Source of the DNA: Pseudomonadales bacterium
GTDB lineage: Bacteria > Pseudomonadota > Gammaproteobacteria > Pseudomonadales > DC-out160
Direction of reading: 5' to 3'
Assembly (NCBI GenBank): GCA_019090455.1
Contig: JAHRWA010000023.1
Span: 1-64,000, forward strand
Length of the DNA: 64,000 nucleotides
Made by a program: the position numbers and the translations under genes. The first letter of the stretch is position 1, and every line of letters begins with the position of its first letter. Below are positions 7,733 through 16,500 of this stretch, one piece after another. The notes under the pieces were generated by a model. That model had not been told where the DNA came from. It worked only from the letters and a program-made list of their open reading frames with translations, and searched no databases.

Positions 7733-9706
7733 ATGGCTGTGTTGATAGACTCTTTGGCTAACTTAGATCATTCCATCCGACGCAAGTTTAAAAAGGTATT
7801 TACCCAATTAGATGACAATTATCTAGTTCGTACCGCTATGTTGAATGAGTCTAAGGTTGCCGATATTGTGGTGGAAGGTCCGTGTAAAAGTTGGTTGCTG
7901 ATTGGCTGTCATGAAAGTAGCCCTGCATCGTCAGAGCTAGTTCAATATTTGGCATTTAACAAAGCGTTAAAGTCTTTAGGCTATTCAAACATAAAGTATC
8001 TGGCAATCACTGAGGTGGGTGAGTCACTCTTTGATGTTAAGGATGCAGCCTTGGTTGATGTCGACAGTGTTGAGCGGGATGCCTTTTTCGAAACCGGTCA
8101 CGATAAAATATTTGAAATGTTAACGGAAACCGAAGCACCGCAATATGATTGGATAAAGGCAGAATTATTTTCTGAAACCAATATTAAGGTGGAGTGTACG
8201 ACTCGGCGGCAACCGATAAAGCGCGATAGCAGCGCGAAGCTTCAGTTGTTCTTTCTAGATTATGATCAAGAGATGGCAACAAAGCTGGATATGTTTGACG
8301 AGGAACGAGCTACCGAGGAGGTGGCGAGTGACGACTTCAGTGTGAGGTTAATCAATGGTGTCGCTGGATGTGGCAAGACGCTGATATTAATCAATCGCGC
8401 GATTCTGTATTGCAAAAAGTATCCTGATCGGAAAACACTATTACTGATCCATAATAAACCCGTTACTGCGGATGTTGAGTATAAGTTCGAGGAGTATCTG
8501 GGAGGTAAACCGGAAAATCTGACGATCAAAACTTTCCACAGTTTTTCGCTTGGGCAGCAAAAGAAAGTAGCGAATGCCACTAGACCTTTGTTTGGTGAGA
8601 AGGCGCTAAAACCGTTGAAAGAAACCGTTTCCCGAAATGCCGATGATCACCACAAGGATTTGCGTCTCTCTGATGATCAAATTTGGTCTGAGTTGGAATA
8701 TATCAATGAGTATTTAATCGAAGATAAAGAGGCGTATTTTGCGTTTGATCGACAAGGAAGAGGTTTTACTTTGAAGCGAGCGCAACGGGAATCAATATGG
8801 CAGCTGTATATCGTTTTGATGGGTTGCTTACCTTGTGACAACCGAGGATATCTTCCCAGCTTGTATATCAAAGAGCTGTGTTTATCGAATCAAGTGGACG
8901 ATAAATTGGATAAGTACCATCACATCTTAGTGGATGAAGCGCAGTTCTTCTTTCCCTCTTGGTTACAGTTAGTGAAAAAATCGTTGCGTGAGAATGGCCA
9001 GTTGTTTATGTGTGCTGACCCTAATCAGGGGTTTCTTAAAAGTCGTATGAGTTGGAAAAGTGTTGGCCTGAATGTGGTGGGTAGAACGAAAAAGCTAAAT
9101 TACTCCTATCGAACAACCTATGAAATCATGGCTCTCGCCAATGCGTTGCTTGAGAGTGTCAATGATAGCGCTGAAGATTTTGTTAAGCCGAACTTAAGCA
9201 ATATGGTTAGAGGCAGTAAACCGCAAGTCATTTATTCCCTGACGCCACAAGATGAACAAAAACGCTTTATCAATGAACTCAAATCGTGTGTAGAAAGCGG
9301 TGATGTGCCGTTAGATCAGATGATGGTGTTGTGTAGCGATAAAATGAGTTCTTGGGGTTTGAAGCGCACTATCGCGGCTGCGCTAGGCTATAAATCCGTT
9401 GTTAACTGCAATGATAGAAATGACTTAGACAATAATTTGGGTAGCCGAATCAGAGTGATGAGTATTAATAGTTGTACAGGAATGGAATCTGGAGTCACTT
9501 TTGTCTTGGGAGTGGGCGACTTACTCAATGCCGCCAATAATATTGAATTGAGCGAGGATGAAAGGGAGGTGATAAAACAAGAGTCGACTCGGAAGCTTTA
9601 TGTCGCAATGACAAGAGCTGGACAGAAGTTAGTGCTGTTGAGTACTGAGAGATTACCGGATCGTGTGGCGGGGTATGTTGATGAACTGGGGTGTGTTGAT
9701 GCTTAG
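7733..9706 (+). CDS. UvrD/DUF2075-like superfamily 1 helicase
   Basis: 657 residues, with GGGAGAAAGG upstream of the ATG. An N-terminal region of about 200 residues, unlike the previous helicase, is followed by Walker A GVAGCGKT (209-216), 'KTFHSF' near 270, motif II DEAQ (401-404), 'CADPNQG' motif III near 430, 'YSYRTTYEI' near 460 and the C-terminal 'LYVAMTRAGQKLVLLS' near 625, typical of UvrD-like helicases. The N-terminal segment contains 'WLLIGCHE' and 'YDWIKAELFSE' and could be a divergent NERD-like or other nuclease-like domain, but I cannot see a convincing active site. Close coupling (12-bp gap) with another superfamily 1 helicase suggests that both work on the same nucleic-acid substrate. 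Position in an accessory island makes phage defence a reasonable but unproven idea. Confidence 0.78.
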   Translation: MAVLIDSLANLDHSIRRKFKKVFTQLDDNYLVRTAMLNESKVADIVVEGPCKSWLLIGCHESSPASSELVQYLAFNKALKSLGYSNIKYLAITEVGESLFDVKDAALVDVDSVERDAFFETGHDKIFEMLTETEAPQYDWIKAELFSETNIKVECTTRRQPIKRDSSAKLQLFFLDYDQEMATKLDMFDEERATEEVASDDFSVRLINGVAGCGKTLILINRAILYCKKYPDRKTLLLIHNKPVTADVEYKFEEYLGGKPENLTIKTFHSFSLGQQKKVANATRPLFGEKALKPLKETVSRNADDHHKDLRLSDDQIWSELEYINEYLIEDKEAYFAFDRQGRGFTLKRAQRESIWQLYIVLMGCLPCDNRGYLPSLYIKELCLSNQVDDKLDKYHHILVDEAQFFFPSWLQLVKKSLRENGQLFMCADPNQGFLKSRMSWKSVGLNVVGRTKKLNYSYRTTYEIMALANALLESVNDSAEDFVKPNLSNMVRGSKPQVIYSLTPQDEQKRFINELKSCVESGDVPLDQMMVLCSDKMSSWGLKRTIAAALGYKSVVNCNDRNDLDNNLGSRIRVMSINSCTGMESGVTFVLGVGDLLNAANNIELSEDEREVIKQESTRKLYVAMTRAGQKLVLLSTERLPDRVAGYVDELGCVDA

Positions 9707-9820
9707 GGTTGTAGGTTAAAGCGTTAATCGGTTTTTGGGTAAACTCCCTTGTATTATTGTATTATATTACATAAAGTCATTTGTAAAAGGCAATTTAGAA
9801 CCATTATCTCAGATGGTAAA

Positions 9821-9847
9821 TTGGTTTAAAATGTAATTATCTATAAT
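9821..9847 (+). promoter_or_regulatory. candidate sigma-70 promoter for the DUF4143 ATPase gene
   Basis: TTGGTT (9821-9826) and a perfect TATAAT (9842-9847) are separated by 15 bp, 26 bp before the start codon. The spacing is short and the region is very AT-rich, so this is tentative. It would make the ATPase gene a separate transcription unit from the helicases. Confidence 0.3.
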
Positions 9848-9872
9848 AATATCAGTTAGTTAAGGTTTTCCC

Positions 9873-11183
9873 ATGCTTAGATTTGCGATTAATGATCTTG
9901 TTGAATGGAAATTGTCCAAAAAACGTCAGCCATTAGTGATCAGAGGTGCGCGCCAAGTAGGGAAAACATGGCTAATGAAAGAGTTTGGAAAGCAGTACTA
10001 CAAAAAAATCGCGTACGTCAATTTTGATAATAATAAAAGAATGGAACGGCTTTTTTCAGATGATATCGACATTTCTCGAATTATCGCAGGCTTGAATTTA
10101 GAAACAGGTGTTTCTATAGAGGAGAGCGACACTTTAATTATTTTTGATGAGATCCAAGAAAATCCCAAGGCGCTTACCTCTTTAAAATATTTTAACGAAA
10201 ATGCACCTGGCTATCATTTGGTTGCTGCGGGTTCCCTATTGGGGGTAGCGTTGCACAACGGGGTTTCTTTTCCCGTGGGCAAGGTAAAGTTTTTAGATTT
10301 GTATCCGCTCGATTTTGTGGAGTTTTTGCAGGCACTCGATAGGTTAGATTACGTCAAGCTCCTAAGAGATGGCGACTGGGAGATGATTTCGACTTTTAAA
10401 GATAAATATATCGATCTTTTAAAGCAATACTACGTCGTTGGCGGTATGCCCTATGTGGTTTCGACGTTTATAGAAAATAGAGATTACAGTGAGGTTAGAG
10501 AAATACAAAATCAAATTCTTGGAGCCTATGAACAAGATTTTTCCAAGCACGCACCTCATTCGCAAGTTCCGAGAATAAGGATGTTATGGAACTCTGTTCC
10601 TTCTCAACTCGGAAAAGAAAATAAAAAGTTTATCTATGGTTTAGTGAAAGAAGGCGCTAGAGCTAAAGATTATGAGTTGGCAATAACTTGGTTGGTGGAT
10701 TGTGGACTGGTTTCAAAAGTGAGTAGAGCGAGTAAGCCCGCTATACCTCTTAAAGCCTATGAAGACTTGAAAGCCTTTAAGTTATTTATTCTTGATGTGG
10801 GTATGTTGGGAGCCTTGTCTGAACTGCCACCTAAAACACTCTTAGACGGAAATAAAATATTCACCGAGTTTAAGGGCGCTTTAACCGAGCAATACGTTTG
10901 CCAGCAATTGAAAACCAACAAAAATATTTCTACCTATTATTGGTCTGCGGAAAGAGGAAACGCTGAAGTTGATTTTTTAGCACAAATCAATGACGCTGTT
11001 GTGCCCATCGAAGTCAAAGCGGAAGTCAATCTACAAGCTAAAAGTTTAAGAACCTTTAAAGATAAATATTATCCTAATATTGCTGTACGAACATCGATGA
11101 GAGATTACCGAATTGATGATTGGATCATGAATCTACCACTCTATGGGGTAAACTTTATCGAACAAGCTCTTTTGACGAAATGA
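9873..11183 (+). CDS. ATPase with AAA_14 and DUF4143 domains
   Basis: 436 residues. Walker A GARQVGKT lies at residues 25-32 and Walker B 'LIIFDE' at 88-93, in an AAA_14-type domain. The C-terminal part is DUF4143: 'GNAEVDFLAQINDAVVPIEV' followed by K has the E-x-D...x-E-V-K spacing of restriction-endonuclease-like folds. The family is widespread in bacteria and archaea and its cellular role is not settled; members are often mobile and strain-specific. It stands alone here with its own likely promoter, between the helicase pair and a parD gene. The length is normal for the family and there is no sign of damage. Membership in a defence or stress system is possible by neighbourhood only. Confidence 0.85.
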   Translation: MLRFAINDLVEWKLSKKRQPLVIRGARQVGKTWLMKEFGKQYYKKIAYVNFDNNKRMERLFSDDIDISRIIAGLNLETGVSIEESDTLIIFDEIQENPKALTSLKYFNENAPGYHLVAAGSLLGVALHNGVSFPVGKVKFLDLYPLDFVEFLQALDRLDYVKLLRDGDWEMISTFKDKYIDLLKQYYVVGGMPYVVSTFIENRDYSEVREIQNQILGAYEQDFSKHAPHSQVPRIRMLWNSVPSQLGKENKKFIYGLVKEGARAKDYELAITWLVDCGLVSKVSRASKPAIPLKAYEDLKAFKLFILDVGMLGALSELPPKTLLDGNKIFTEFKGALTEQYVCQQLKTNKNISTYYWSAERGNAEVDFLAQINDAVVPIEVKAEVNLQAKSLRTFKDKYYPNIAVRTSMRDYRIDDWIMNLPLYGVNFIEQALLTK

Positions 11184-11241
11184 AGGCAATGAACAGTTCA
11201 ACTTGGTAGGTGTACGATAAGCTCTATCCAATAAACCTTAT

Positions 11242-11314
11242 TTAATAAACCAAGGTATCAATTCCATATTCAAAAATATTTATCGGCGGTGTTGGCCAAT
11301 TCATAACGTGCCAT
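11242..11314 (-). pseudogene. parE toxin remnant, frameshifted and truncated
   Basis: An ATG at 11314 overlaps the 3' end of parD (as in intact parDE operons) and reads MARYELANTADKYF before a stop (11270-11272). In another frame just after it the sequence reads 'IFEYGIDTLVY' and stops at 11242. Together these resemble the start of ParE toxins, where 'ADKD...IFEYGIDTFG' is continuous. A small deletion has shifted the frame and everything after about codon 25 is gone. The toxin is therefore inactive. Confidence 0.6.
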
Positions 11315-11558
11315 TTTTACGCCGCTTCTCAATCACGGAATTGATAATTTCATCCGGAGTTCTGCTGCTTGTTCCGCTGTCCTCTCCCTCAATGAGTGCG
11401 GTGCGGATAGCCAAAATTTCGTCTTGTTCCTTTCGGGCTTTGCGTATTAAGTCGTTTACCACCTCGCTACGGCTTGAATATTCTTCGCTTTCAATTAGTG
11501 ATTGTATCCAAGCGTCATTAGGTGGTGTTAATGAAATGCTGGCTCTTGTCATGTTCAT
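11301..11558 (-). CDS. parD: ParD-like antitoxin (type II toxin-antitoxin)
   Basis: 85 residues. The N-terminal ribbon-helix-helix ('TRASISLTPPNDAWIQSLIESEEYSSRSEVVNDLIRKA') and the C-terminal 'ALIEGEDSGTSSRTPDEII' tail match ParD/CopG-type antitoxins, which bind the operator as dimers and neutralise ParE through the C-terminus. The partner parE directly downstream is reduced to a frameshifted remnant, so this is now an antitoxin without a toxin in cis. A perfect 12-bp inverted repeat 18 bp upstream of the start is the likely operator. The orphan may persist as an anti-addiction factor or simply be decaying. Confidence 0.85.
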   Translation of the reverse strand: MNMTRASISLTPPNDAWIQSLIESEEYSSRSEVVNDLIRKARKEQDEILAIRTALIEGEDSGTSSRTPDEIINSVIEKRRKNGTL

Positions 11559-11576
11559 GCTCCGAAAAATAGTGAT

Positions 11577-11608
11577 GTAGATATGATGTAATTTAGCATC
11601 ATATCTAC
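11577..11608. promoter_or_regulatory. perfect inverted repeat upstream of parD, likely operator
   Basis: GTAGATATGATG (11577-11588) and CATCATATCTAC (11597-11608) are exact reverse complements separated by 8 bp. They sit just upstream of parD, where ParD ribbon-helix-helix dimers normally bind. The site is intact although the toxin gene is broken. Confidence 0.6.
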
Positions 11609-11763
11609 AATTTCAACAAGCCCAACTTTTTTTCGAGTCACCTTCTTTTTTCTTTATACTCAAATGATAAAGACTTTCTTCGTTACGCTGAATTCCTCCC
11701 AATAGCGATGCATGCAAAAAACTAACCCATGGATCATCGTCAGGATTCACATCCCTAAAAGGG

Positions 11764-12981
11764 CTATTGAAAGCCGTTAATGAAGTGCCCTATATCGATA
11801 CCATACTGGCGTGGGTCCGCAGCGCCAACAACGAAATCTTGTTCCGAAGGCTTCGCAAGGTCTATGTCTTTCACATCTGTATAGCTTTTTTGTTTCGTGT
11901 TATAGATGATTCTAACACGAGGTTCTTTCTGACTCTTTTCACCTTGTTGCAGTACTATTGCGAGTTTGTGGCTATTGAGATTCACCAGGCTGCCCACAGG
12001 ATAAATACCAATACATTGTATAAATTGATTAACCAGTTCTTTATCAAGATGATGATCGGTCCACTCTAACATTCGTCGCAGCGCTGCTGATGGGGTGATG
12101 CCGTTGTGATAACAGCGGTCGGAGGTGATGGCGTCATAGACATCAACCACCGCACACATGCGTCCATAAATCGAAATTTGGTTGCCCACTAAACCGCCGG
12201 GATAGCCGCTGCCATCTATTTTCTCGTGATGTTGTCCGGCGACTAAAATGGAAACTTTTGAGATGCCGGGTGTGCTTTCCAATAATTCTTTGCCGTTGAT
12301 AACATGGTCTTGTATTTGTATAAATTCTTTCTTAGTGAGTTTGTCTGGTTTATTGAGTATGTCATCTGGCGTCAGAATTTTTCCGATATCGTGTAACAGT
12401 GCGCCGATACTAATCTCTTTCAGGATTGTTTTGTCCAATTGCGTGTCACGACCAAACGCCGACATGAGCACGCTGAGATTAACGGAGTGTTCCAGGAGAT
12501 ATGAGTTTTTATTGCGAATTCGACCTAGAAATGAAAGCGCGTCTTTATTTCTAAATACGGAATCAACCATTTTGTCGGTAATATTATCAATCGCTTCGAG
12601 TTGAATGTTCTTGCCCATTTTGACATTGTTGAGAACATTATCGATCAGTTTCTTGGCTTCGCCATGTACTTTCCGGGCTCGATTTAATTCATCTTCAACG
12701 GAGATGCTGTCTTTAGTGGATGGCGTTAGTTCACTGGCTTCCTCCAATCGACGTTGTCTTTCCTTTTCTACTTCAGCTAATGGTTCGCCATCTTTTACGT
12801 CTAGGCCGAGTTCAGTATCGATGTAGACTTCTTTTATCCCCATTTGAGAAATTTGTTTAATCAGCTTTTCGTTGGGTATTTTTCCACGCTTGTTTTTGGG
12901 GCCATGAGGGATACCTTCACAGTTCAAGTCACTGACGAACATTTTGGGCTTTAGCTGAGTCACTAATATTTTTTTAATCAT
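11764..12981 (-). CDS. HD-GYP domain protein, probable cyclic-di-GMP phosphodiesterase
   Basis: 405 residues. The N-terminal part ('VTQLKPKMFVSDLN', 'GIKEVYIDTELGLDV') is a DUF3391 domain, followed by a charged helical linker (about 65-120) and the HD-GYP domain: HD at 197-198 in 'LLHDIGK' and 'HHEKIDGSGYP' at 251-261. All signature residues (HD, HHE, GYP) are present, so the protein should be an active phosphodiesterase that opens cyclic-di-GMP, a signal that lowers motility and raises attachment. No receiver or transmembrane domain is seen, so it is soluble. In a window rich in pilus genes, a link to surface behaviour is plausible. It has its own flanking gaps and no operon partner. Confidence 0.9.
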   Translation of the reverse strand: MIKKILVTQLKPKMFVSDLNCEGIPHGPKNKRGKIPNEKLIKQISQMGIKEVYIDTELGLDVKDGEPLAEVEKERQRRLEEASELTPSTKDSISVEDELNRARKVHGEAKKLIDNVLNNVKMGKNIQLEAIDNITDKMVDSVFRNKDALSFLGRIRNKNSYLLEHSVNLSVLMSAFGRDTQLDKTILKEISIGALLHDIGKILTPDDILNKPDKLTKKEFIQIQDHVINGKELLESTPGISKVSILVAGQHHEKIDGSGYPGGLVGNQISIYGRMCAVVDVYDAITSDRCYHNGITPSAALRRMLEWTDHHLDKELVNQFIQCIGIYPVGSLVNLNSHKLAIVLQQGEKSQKEPRVRIIYNTKQKSYTDVKDIDLAKPSEQDFVVGAADPRQYGIDIGHFINGFQ

Positions 12982-13126
12982 TACTACGTCTTGAATTCGA
13001 TCTTGAGATTAATGGCTGTTTTAATAAGTATAGGCAATGAGCTTGGGATACGGGAAAGTACTTGGCGTTAGAAAAAGTGAAACTGCTGAGAATGAGTTGA
13101 ATTAGCTAAAGAAAGTGGACTATCGT

Positions 13127-13867
13127 TTACCTATTTTCAATAAATTGTACGATCCATTTAGCCAATGCGATATCGTCTGCTGAGTTATCCAAAGAGGCTA
13201 ATCCTTGTGACATAACGTCAGCGGGAATTAAATCACGGCGATGTTGCATTAATGTTTTGGAATAGGCTTTATTAAATTCCGGATGGCCCTGCACGCTGAG
13301 AATATGATTCTCCACTTTAAACAAATAATTTGGGCAAAATTCACTTTGGTATAACAGTTCGGCTGTTTCGGGAAGCTGAGTCACTTGTTCTTTATGGCTG
13401 ACGATAATTCTTAGAGGGTTGGTAGGTGGTTGCATCCAAGTTTGATTGGTTGCGGATGAATTGGTAGATAGATTCTCTGATAAGCCAACCCCCCAGCCTT
13501 TGTCTGATAATTTGACTTCTCCCCCCAAGGCTTTGGCGATCGCCTGATGGCCGAAGCAAATACCAATGCAAGGGTGTTGGTGTTGGTGTAGTGTGCGGAT
13601 AAAATTAAAAAAAGGTTCTAGCCAGGGTAGTTTGTCATTAACGCCGTGGCGGCTACCGGTAGTGATGTAGGCTTCGCAGTCATTGTAGTGTGTAGGGTAT
13701 TGGTTTTCCCGAACGTCATAAATAATAAATTGATAGTGTGGCCTAATGGATTTAAATAACGTTATTAGCATGGAAGGGTAGGTGCCGAATTCAGGTTGAA
13801 ACTTTTCCAGCACATCATCACATTGCAGTATGCCGATTTTTTTTATGTGATTTTCTTTTTCATTCAT
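13127..13867 (-). CDS. class I glutamine amidotransferase-like protein
   Basis: 246 residues with a full catalytic set: nucleophile Cys104 in 'GICFGHQ' and the His195/Glu197 pair in 'QGHPEF'. The family includes GMP-synthase-like amidotransferases and hydrolases of gamma-glutamyl compounds. The gene lies 44 bp downstream of the iron alcohol dehydrogenase and glutamine-synthetase-like genes on the same strand. This suggests the enzyme hydrolyses the gamma-glutamyl bond at the end of a gamma-glutamylated amine pathway, releasing glutamate, rather than acting in purine synthesis. No synthase domain is fused, so it must work alone or with an unseen partner. The exact substrate is unknown. Confidence 0.8.
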   Translation of the reverse strand: MNEKENHIKKIGILQCDDVLEKFQPEFGTYPSMLITLFKSIRPHYQFIIYDVRENQYPTHYNDCEAYITTGSRHGVNDKLPWLEPFFNFIRTLHQHQHPCIGICFGHQAIAKALGGEVKLSDKGWGVGLSENLSTNSSATNQTWMQPPTNPLRIIVSHKEQVTQLPETAELLYQSEFCPNYLFKVENHILSVQGHPEFNKAYSKTLMQHRRDLIPADVMSQGLASLDNSADDIALAKWIVQFIENR

Positions 13868-13911
13868 GGTTTCTGTCTCAGCACTATTTGACTTATTTAA
13901 AGTCTACTCAA

Positions 13912-15081
13912 TTAAAGAGACCCTTGCAGTGCATTCATAAAAATTGTTTTATATTGTTCTGCGGAAAAGGTAATAGGGTTTGTCGCGGCAGCGGCGTCTT
14001 CAAACGCCATCTGGCCAATTAAAGATGCCTGTGTATCGGAAAGTTGTATTTCGCTGAGAGTATGAGGTATATCGAGGGAAGCGCGTAACGCCAAAATCCA
14101 ATTCAGAAATCCGGTAAAATCAGGAGCAATGTTAAGGTAGGCACAAAGTCCTGAGATCTTTTCTTCTATGGCTGCTTGATTCGCCTTTAATACGTAAGGC
14201 ATCAGTATCGCATTTAGCAGGCCATGGTGAGTATCATATAACGCACCCAAGGGATGCGCCAAGGCATGCATTCCGCCCAGTCCTTTTTGGAACGCCGTAG
14301 CGCCCATGGTGGAGGCGCATAACATCATGCTACGGGCTTCCAAGTTGCGAGGTTGCTCAAACGCAACGGGCAATGCTTCACTAATGAGTTTGATTCCCTC
14401 AAGTGCAATTCCATGAGAGAGAGGATGGAATAAGGGCGAACAAAACGCTTCTAGATTATGTGAAAGTGCATCCATGCCCGTGGCAGCGGTGAGGTGCGGC
14501 GGTAAACCGATGGTGAGTTCAGGATCTGACACCACAATGTCGGGCATTATTTTGGGGTGGAATATGAGTTTCTTTTTCTTTTCTAGGGTGTCGGTAATGA
14601 CACTGACTCTACCCACTTCGGAGCCAGTGCCAGCGGTGGTGGGTATCGCGATAACAGGTGCCATGGTGTCTTCGTTGACGCGAACCCAATTATCATCAAT
14701 GTCTTCATAATCCCAAAGAGATCCGTTTTGCCCTACCATCAAGGCGATAGCTTTGCCTGCGTCCAATGCACTACCGCCACCTAAAGCGATGACGCCATCA
14801 CATTGTTGGTGGATAAAAAAACTCACGCCCTCTGTAATATTGTCGCCAGTGGGATTGGTTTTGATATTGGAGAAAATAAACAGTGGCGCTGCGGCATCTG
14901 AAAAAAGCGTTTTAATTGTCTCAAGTATAGGGGAGGCAGCTAACCCGGGATCGGTGACAAGACAGGGTTTTCTGATCCCGAGTTCTTGGCAGAATGTGGT
15001 TAAGTCTTTCACCCGACCTGCGCCGAAACGAATGGCGGTGGGATAGTTCCAGTTCGCAGCGGTGGTTTTAGATGATTTCAA
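13912..15081 (-). CDS. iron-containing alcohol dehydrogenase
   Basis: I prefer a TTG start at 15081 (389 residues, the usual size of the family), which lies inside the end of the upstream ligase gene and has GGAG seven bases before it; an ATG at 15177 would need a 110-bp overlap and adds an unusual N-terminus. Features: 'GGGSALDAGKAIALM' for NAD(P) binding, 'IPTTAGTGSEVGRVSV', and metal-binding histidines in 'HALAHPLGALYDTHHGLLNA'. The enzyme interconverts an alcohol and an aldehyde in the cytoplasm. Next to a gamma-glutamyl ligase and an amidotransferase, its substrate may be a gamma-glutamylated amino alcohol, such as that made from ethanolamine. That is inference from neighbours. Confidence 0.85.
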   Translation of the reverse strand: MKSSKTTAANWNYPTAIRFGAGRVKDLTTFCQELGIRKPCLVTDPGLAASPILETIKTLFSDAAAPLFIFSNIKTNPTGDNITEGVSFFIHQQCDGVIALGGGSALDAGKAIALMVGQNGSLWDYEDIDDNWVRVNEDTMAPVIAIPTTAGTGSEVGRVSVITDTLEKKKKLIFHPKIMPDIVVSDPELTIGLPPHLTAATGMDALSHNLEAFCSPLFHPLSHGIALEGIKLISEALPVAFEQPRNLEARSMMLCASTMGATAFQKGLGGMHALAHPLGALYDTHHGLLNAILMPYVLKANQAAIEEKISGLCAYLNIAPDFTGFLNWILALRASLDIPHTLSEIQLSDTQASLIGQMAFEDAAAATNPITFSAEQYKTIFMNALQGSL

Positions 15082-16441
15082 AATAGCGCTCCAATTCCCA
15101 ATCGGTAATGTGTTTACGGTATTCCCGTTCTTCCCATTGGCGAGTGGCACTATAGTGATTGACAAAAGCATCACCAAATAATTGTTGTGCTGGTTTGGAT
15201 TCCTTCAGTCGTTGGGCGGCTTCGAATAAAGTGGCAGGCAGTGGGTCGGAACCTTTTTCTTGATGTTCATAGGCGTTGCCAGTGGTCATCGGCCCTGGCT
15301 CGATTTTGTGTTCTATACCCCATAATCCAGCGCCCAATGCGGCGGCCAATGCAATATAGGGGTTGGCATCGGCTGAACCTAAGCGATGCTCAACCCGTTG
15401 GGATTTTTCTGATCCGGGGATAACGCGTAATGAAGTGGTTCGGTTTTCAACACCCCAGGTGGCATGGGTCGGTGCCCAGAATCCAGGGACCAATCGAGAA
15501 TAACTATTCACTGTTTGAGCGATCATGGCGCAAAGCTCCGGCATTAAGGATTGCATACCACCAATAAAGTGCCGTTGTGTTTCACTCATGTGATGGGTGT
15601 CTTGGGCATCGTAGAAGGCAGATTGATTTGATTGTTGATGCCAAAGCGATAAGTGAAGATGACCGCTTTGTCCTGGCCAATCCGGTGACCACTTTGCCAT
15701 AAACGTCGCCATCAATTGATTGCGCTGCGCCAGGATTTTCATAAAGGTTTTAAACAGCGCTGCTTTGTCAGCAGCCTCTACGATGTTGTCCACGGTAATG
15801 GCGGCTTCTAAAACGCCGGGTCCGGTTTCGGTATGCAATCCTTCAAGGTCGAAATCCATTTCACGGCAGGTATTCAATATTTGGTGGTATAAATCTGAGT
15901 GGACGCTATTACGCAGCATGGAGTAGCCAAAGAATCCGGGTGTGAAGGGTTTTAAATTTCGATAACCTTTTTCTCGTATGGAATCGGGTGTTTCATCAAA
16001 CAGAAAGAATTCATATTCCGCTGCGGCTTTTACAGTGAATCCCATGGATTCTGCTTTGGATACCTGTCGTCTCAATAATGCTCTGGGGCATATTGCTTCT
16101 GCTTCGTGAGTAAATTCAGCGATAAATAAAAGCGTCTCGGGTTCAAAAGGAATGGCGCGGCAGCTCTCAGGAATGATGCGTACCGGCGCATCGGGGTAGC
16201 CAGTGTGCCATCCGGTATAAGTGACGTTATCGTAAAGTTGATCATTTGAATCCCAACCTAAGACCACATCGCAAAAGCCGAATCCTTTGTCGAGGGCGGA
16301 TATGAATTTTTCCCGACTCATGTACTTGCCGCGCATGACACCATCCACATCAAAGATGCCGACCTTGATGTGATGGATATTACGTTCTTGAATTATCTGC
16401 TTGGCGTCGGAAATATTTTTAACAGCTCGGGGGTCGATCAT
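15068..16441 (-). CDS. glutamine synthetase-like gamma-glutamyl-amine ligase
   Basis: 457 residues of the glutamine synthetase fold. Seen: 'KVGIFDVDGVMRGKYMS' near residue 26, 'AAAEYEFFLFDE', 'LHTETGPGVLEAAI', 'SGHLHLSLW' in place of the GSGMHVH-type motif, and 'RVIPGSEKSQRVEHRLGSADANPY' for ATP and glutamate binding. The N-terminal 'FDVDGVMRGK' and the relaxed metal/ammonia site are typical of paralogues such as PuuA or IpuC that join glutamate to an amine instead of ammonia. It is the first gene of a three-gene set with an alcohol dehydrogenase and an amidotransferase, consistent with amine catabolism. Not the housekeeping GlnA, which lacks this N-terminal pattern. Confidence 0.85.
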   Translation of the reverse strand: MIDPRAVKNISDAKQIIQERNIHHIKVGIFDVDGVMRGKYMSREKFISALDKGFGFCDVVLGWDSNDQLYDNVTYTGWHTGYPDAPVRIIPESCRAIPFEPETLLFIAEFTHEAEAICPRALLRRQVSKAESMGFTVKAAAEYEFFLFDETPDSIREKGYRNLKPFTPGFFGYSMLRNSVHSDLYHQILNTCREMDFDLEGLHTETGPGVLEAAITVDNIVEAADKAALFKTFMKILAQRNQLMATFMAKWSPDWPGQSGHLHLSLWHQQSNQSAFYDAQDTHHMSETQRHFIGGMQSLMPELCAMIAQTVNSYSRLVPGFWAPTHATWGVENRTTSLRVIPGSEKSQRVEHRLGSADANPYIALAAALGAGLWGIEHKIEPGPMTTGNAYEHQEKGSDPLPATLFEAAQRLKESKPAQQLFGDAFVNHYSATRQWEEREYRKHITDWELERYFEII

Positions 16442-16500
16442 TACCTAAGTCCTTTTTAGTACGCATCCCTGTTGAAATCACTGTTCTCTTTTAAGCGTGA

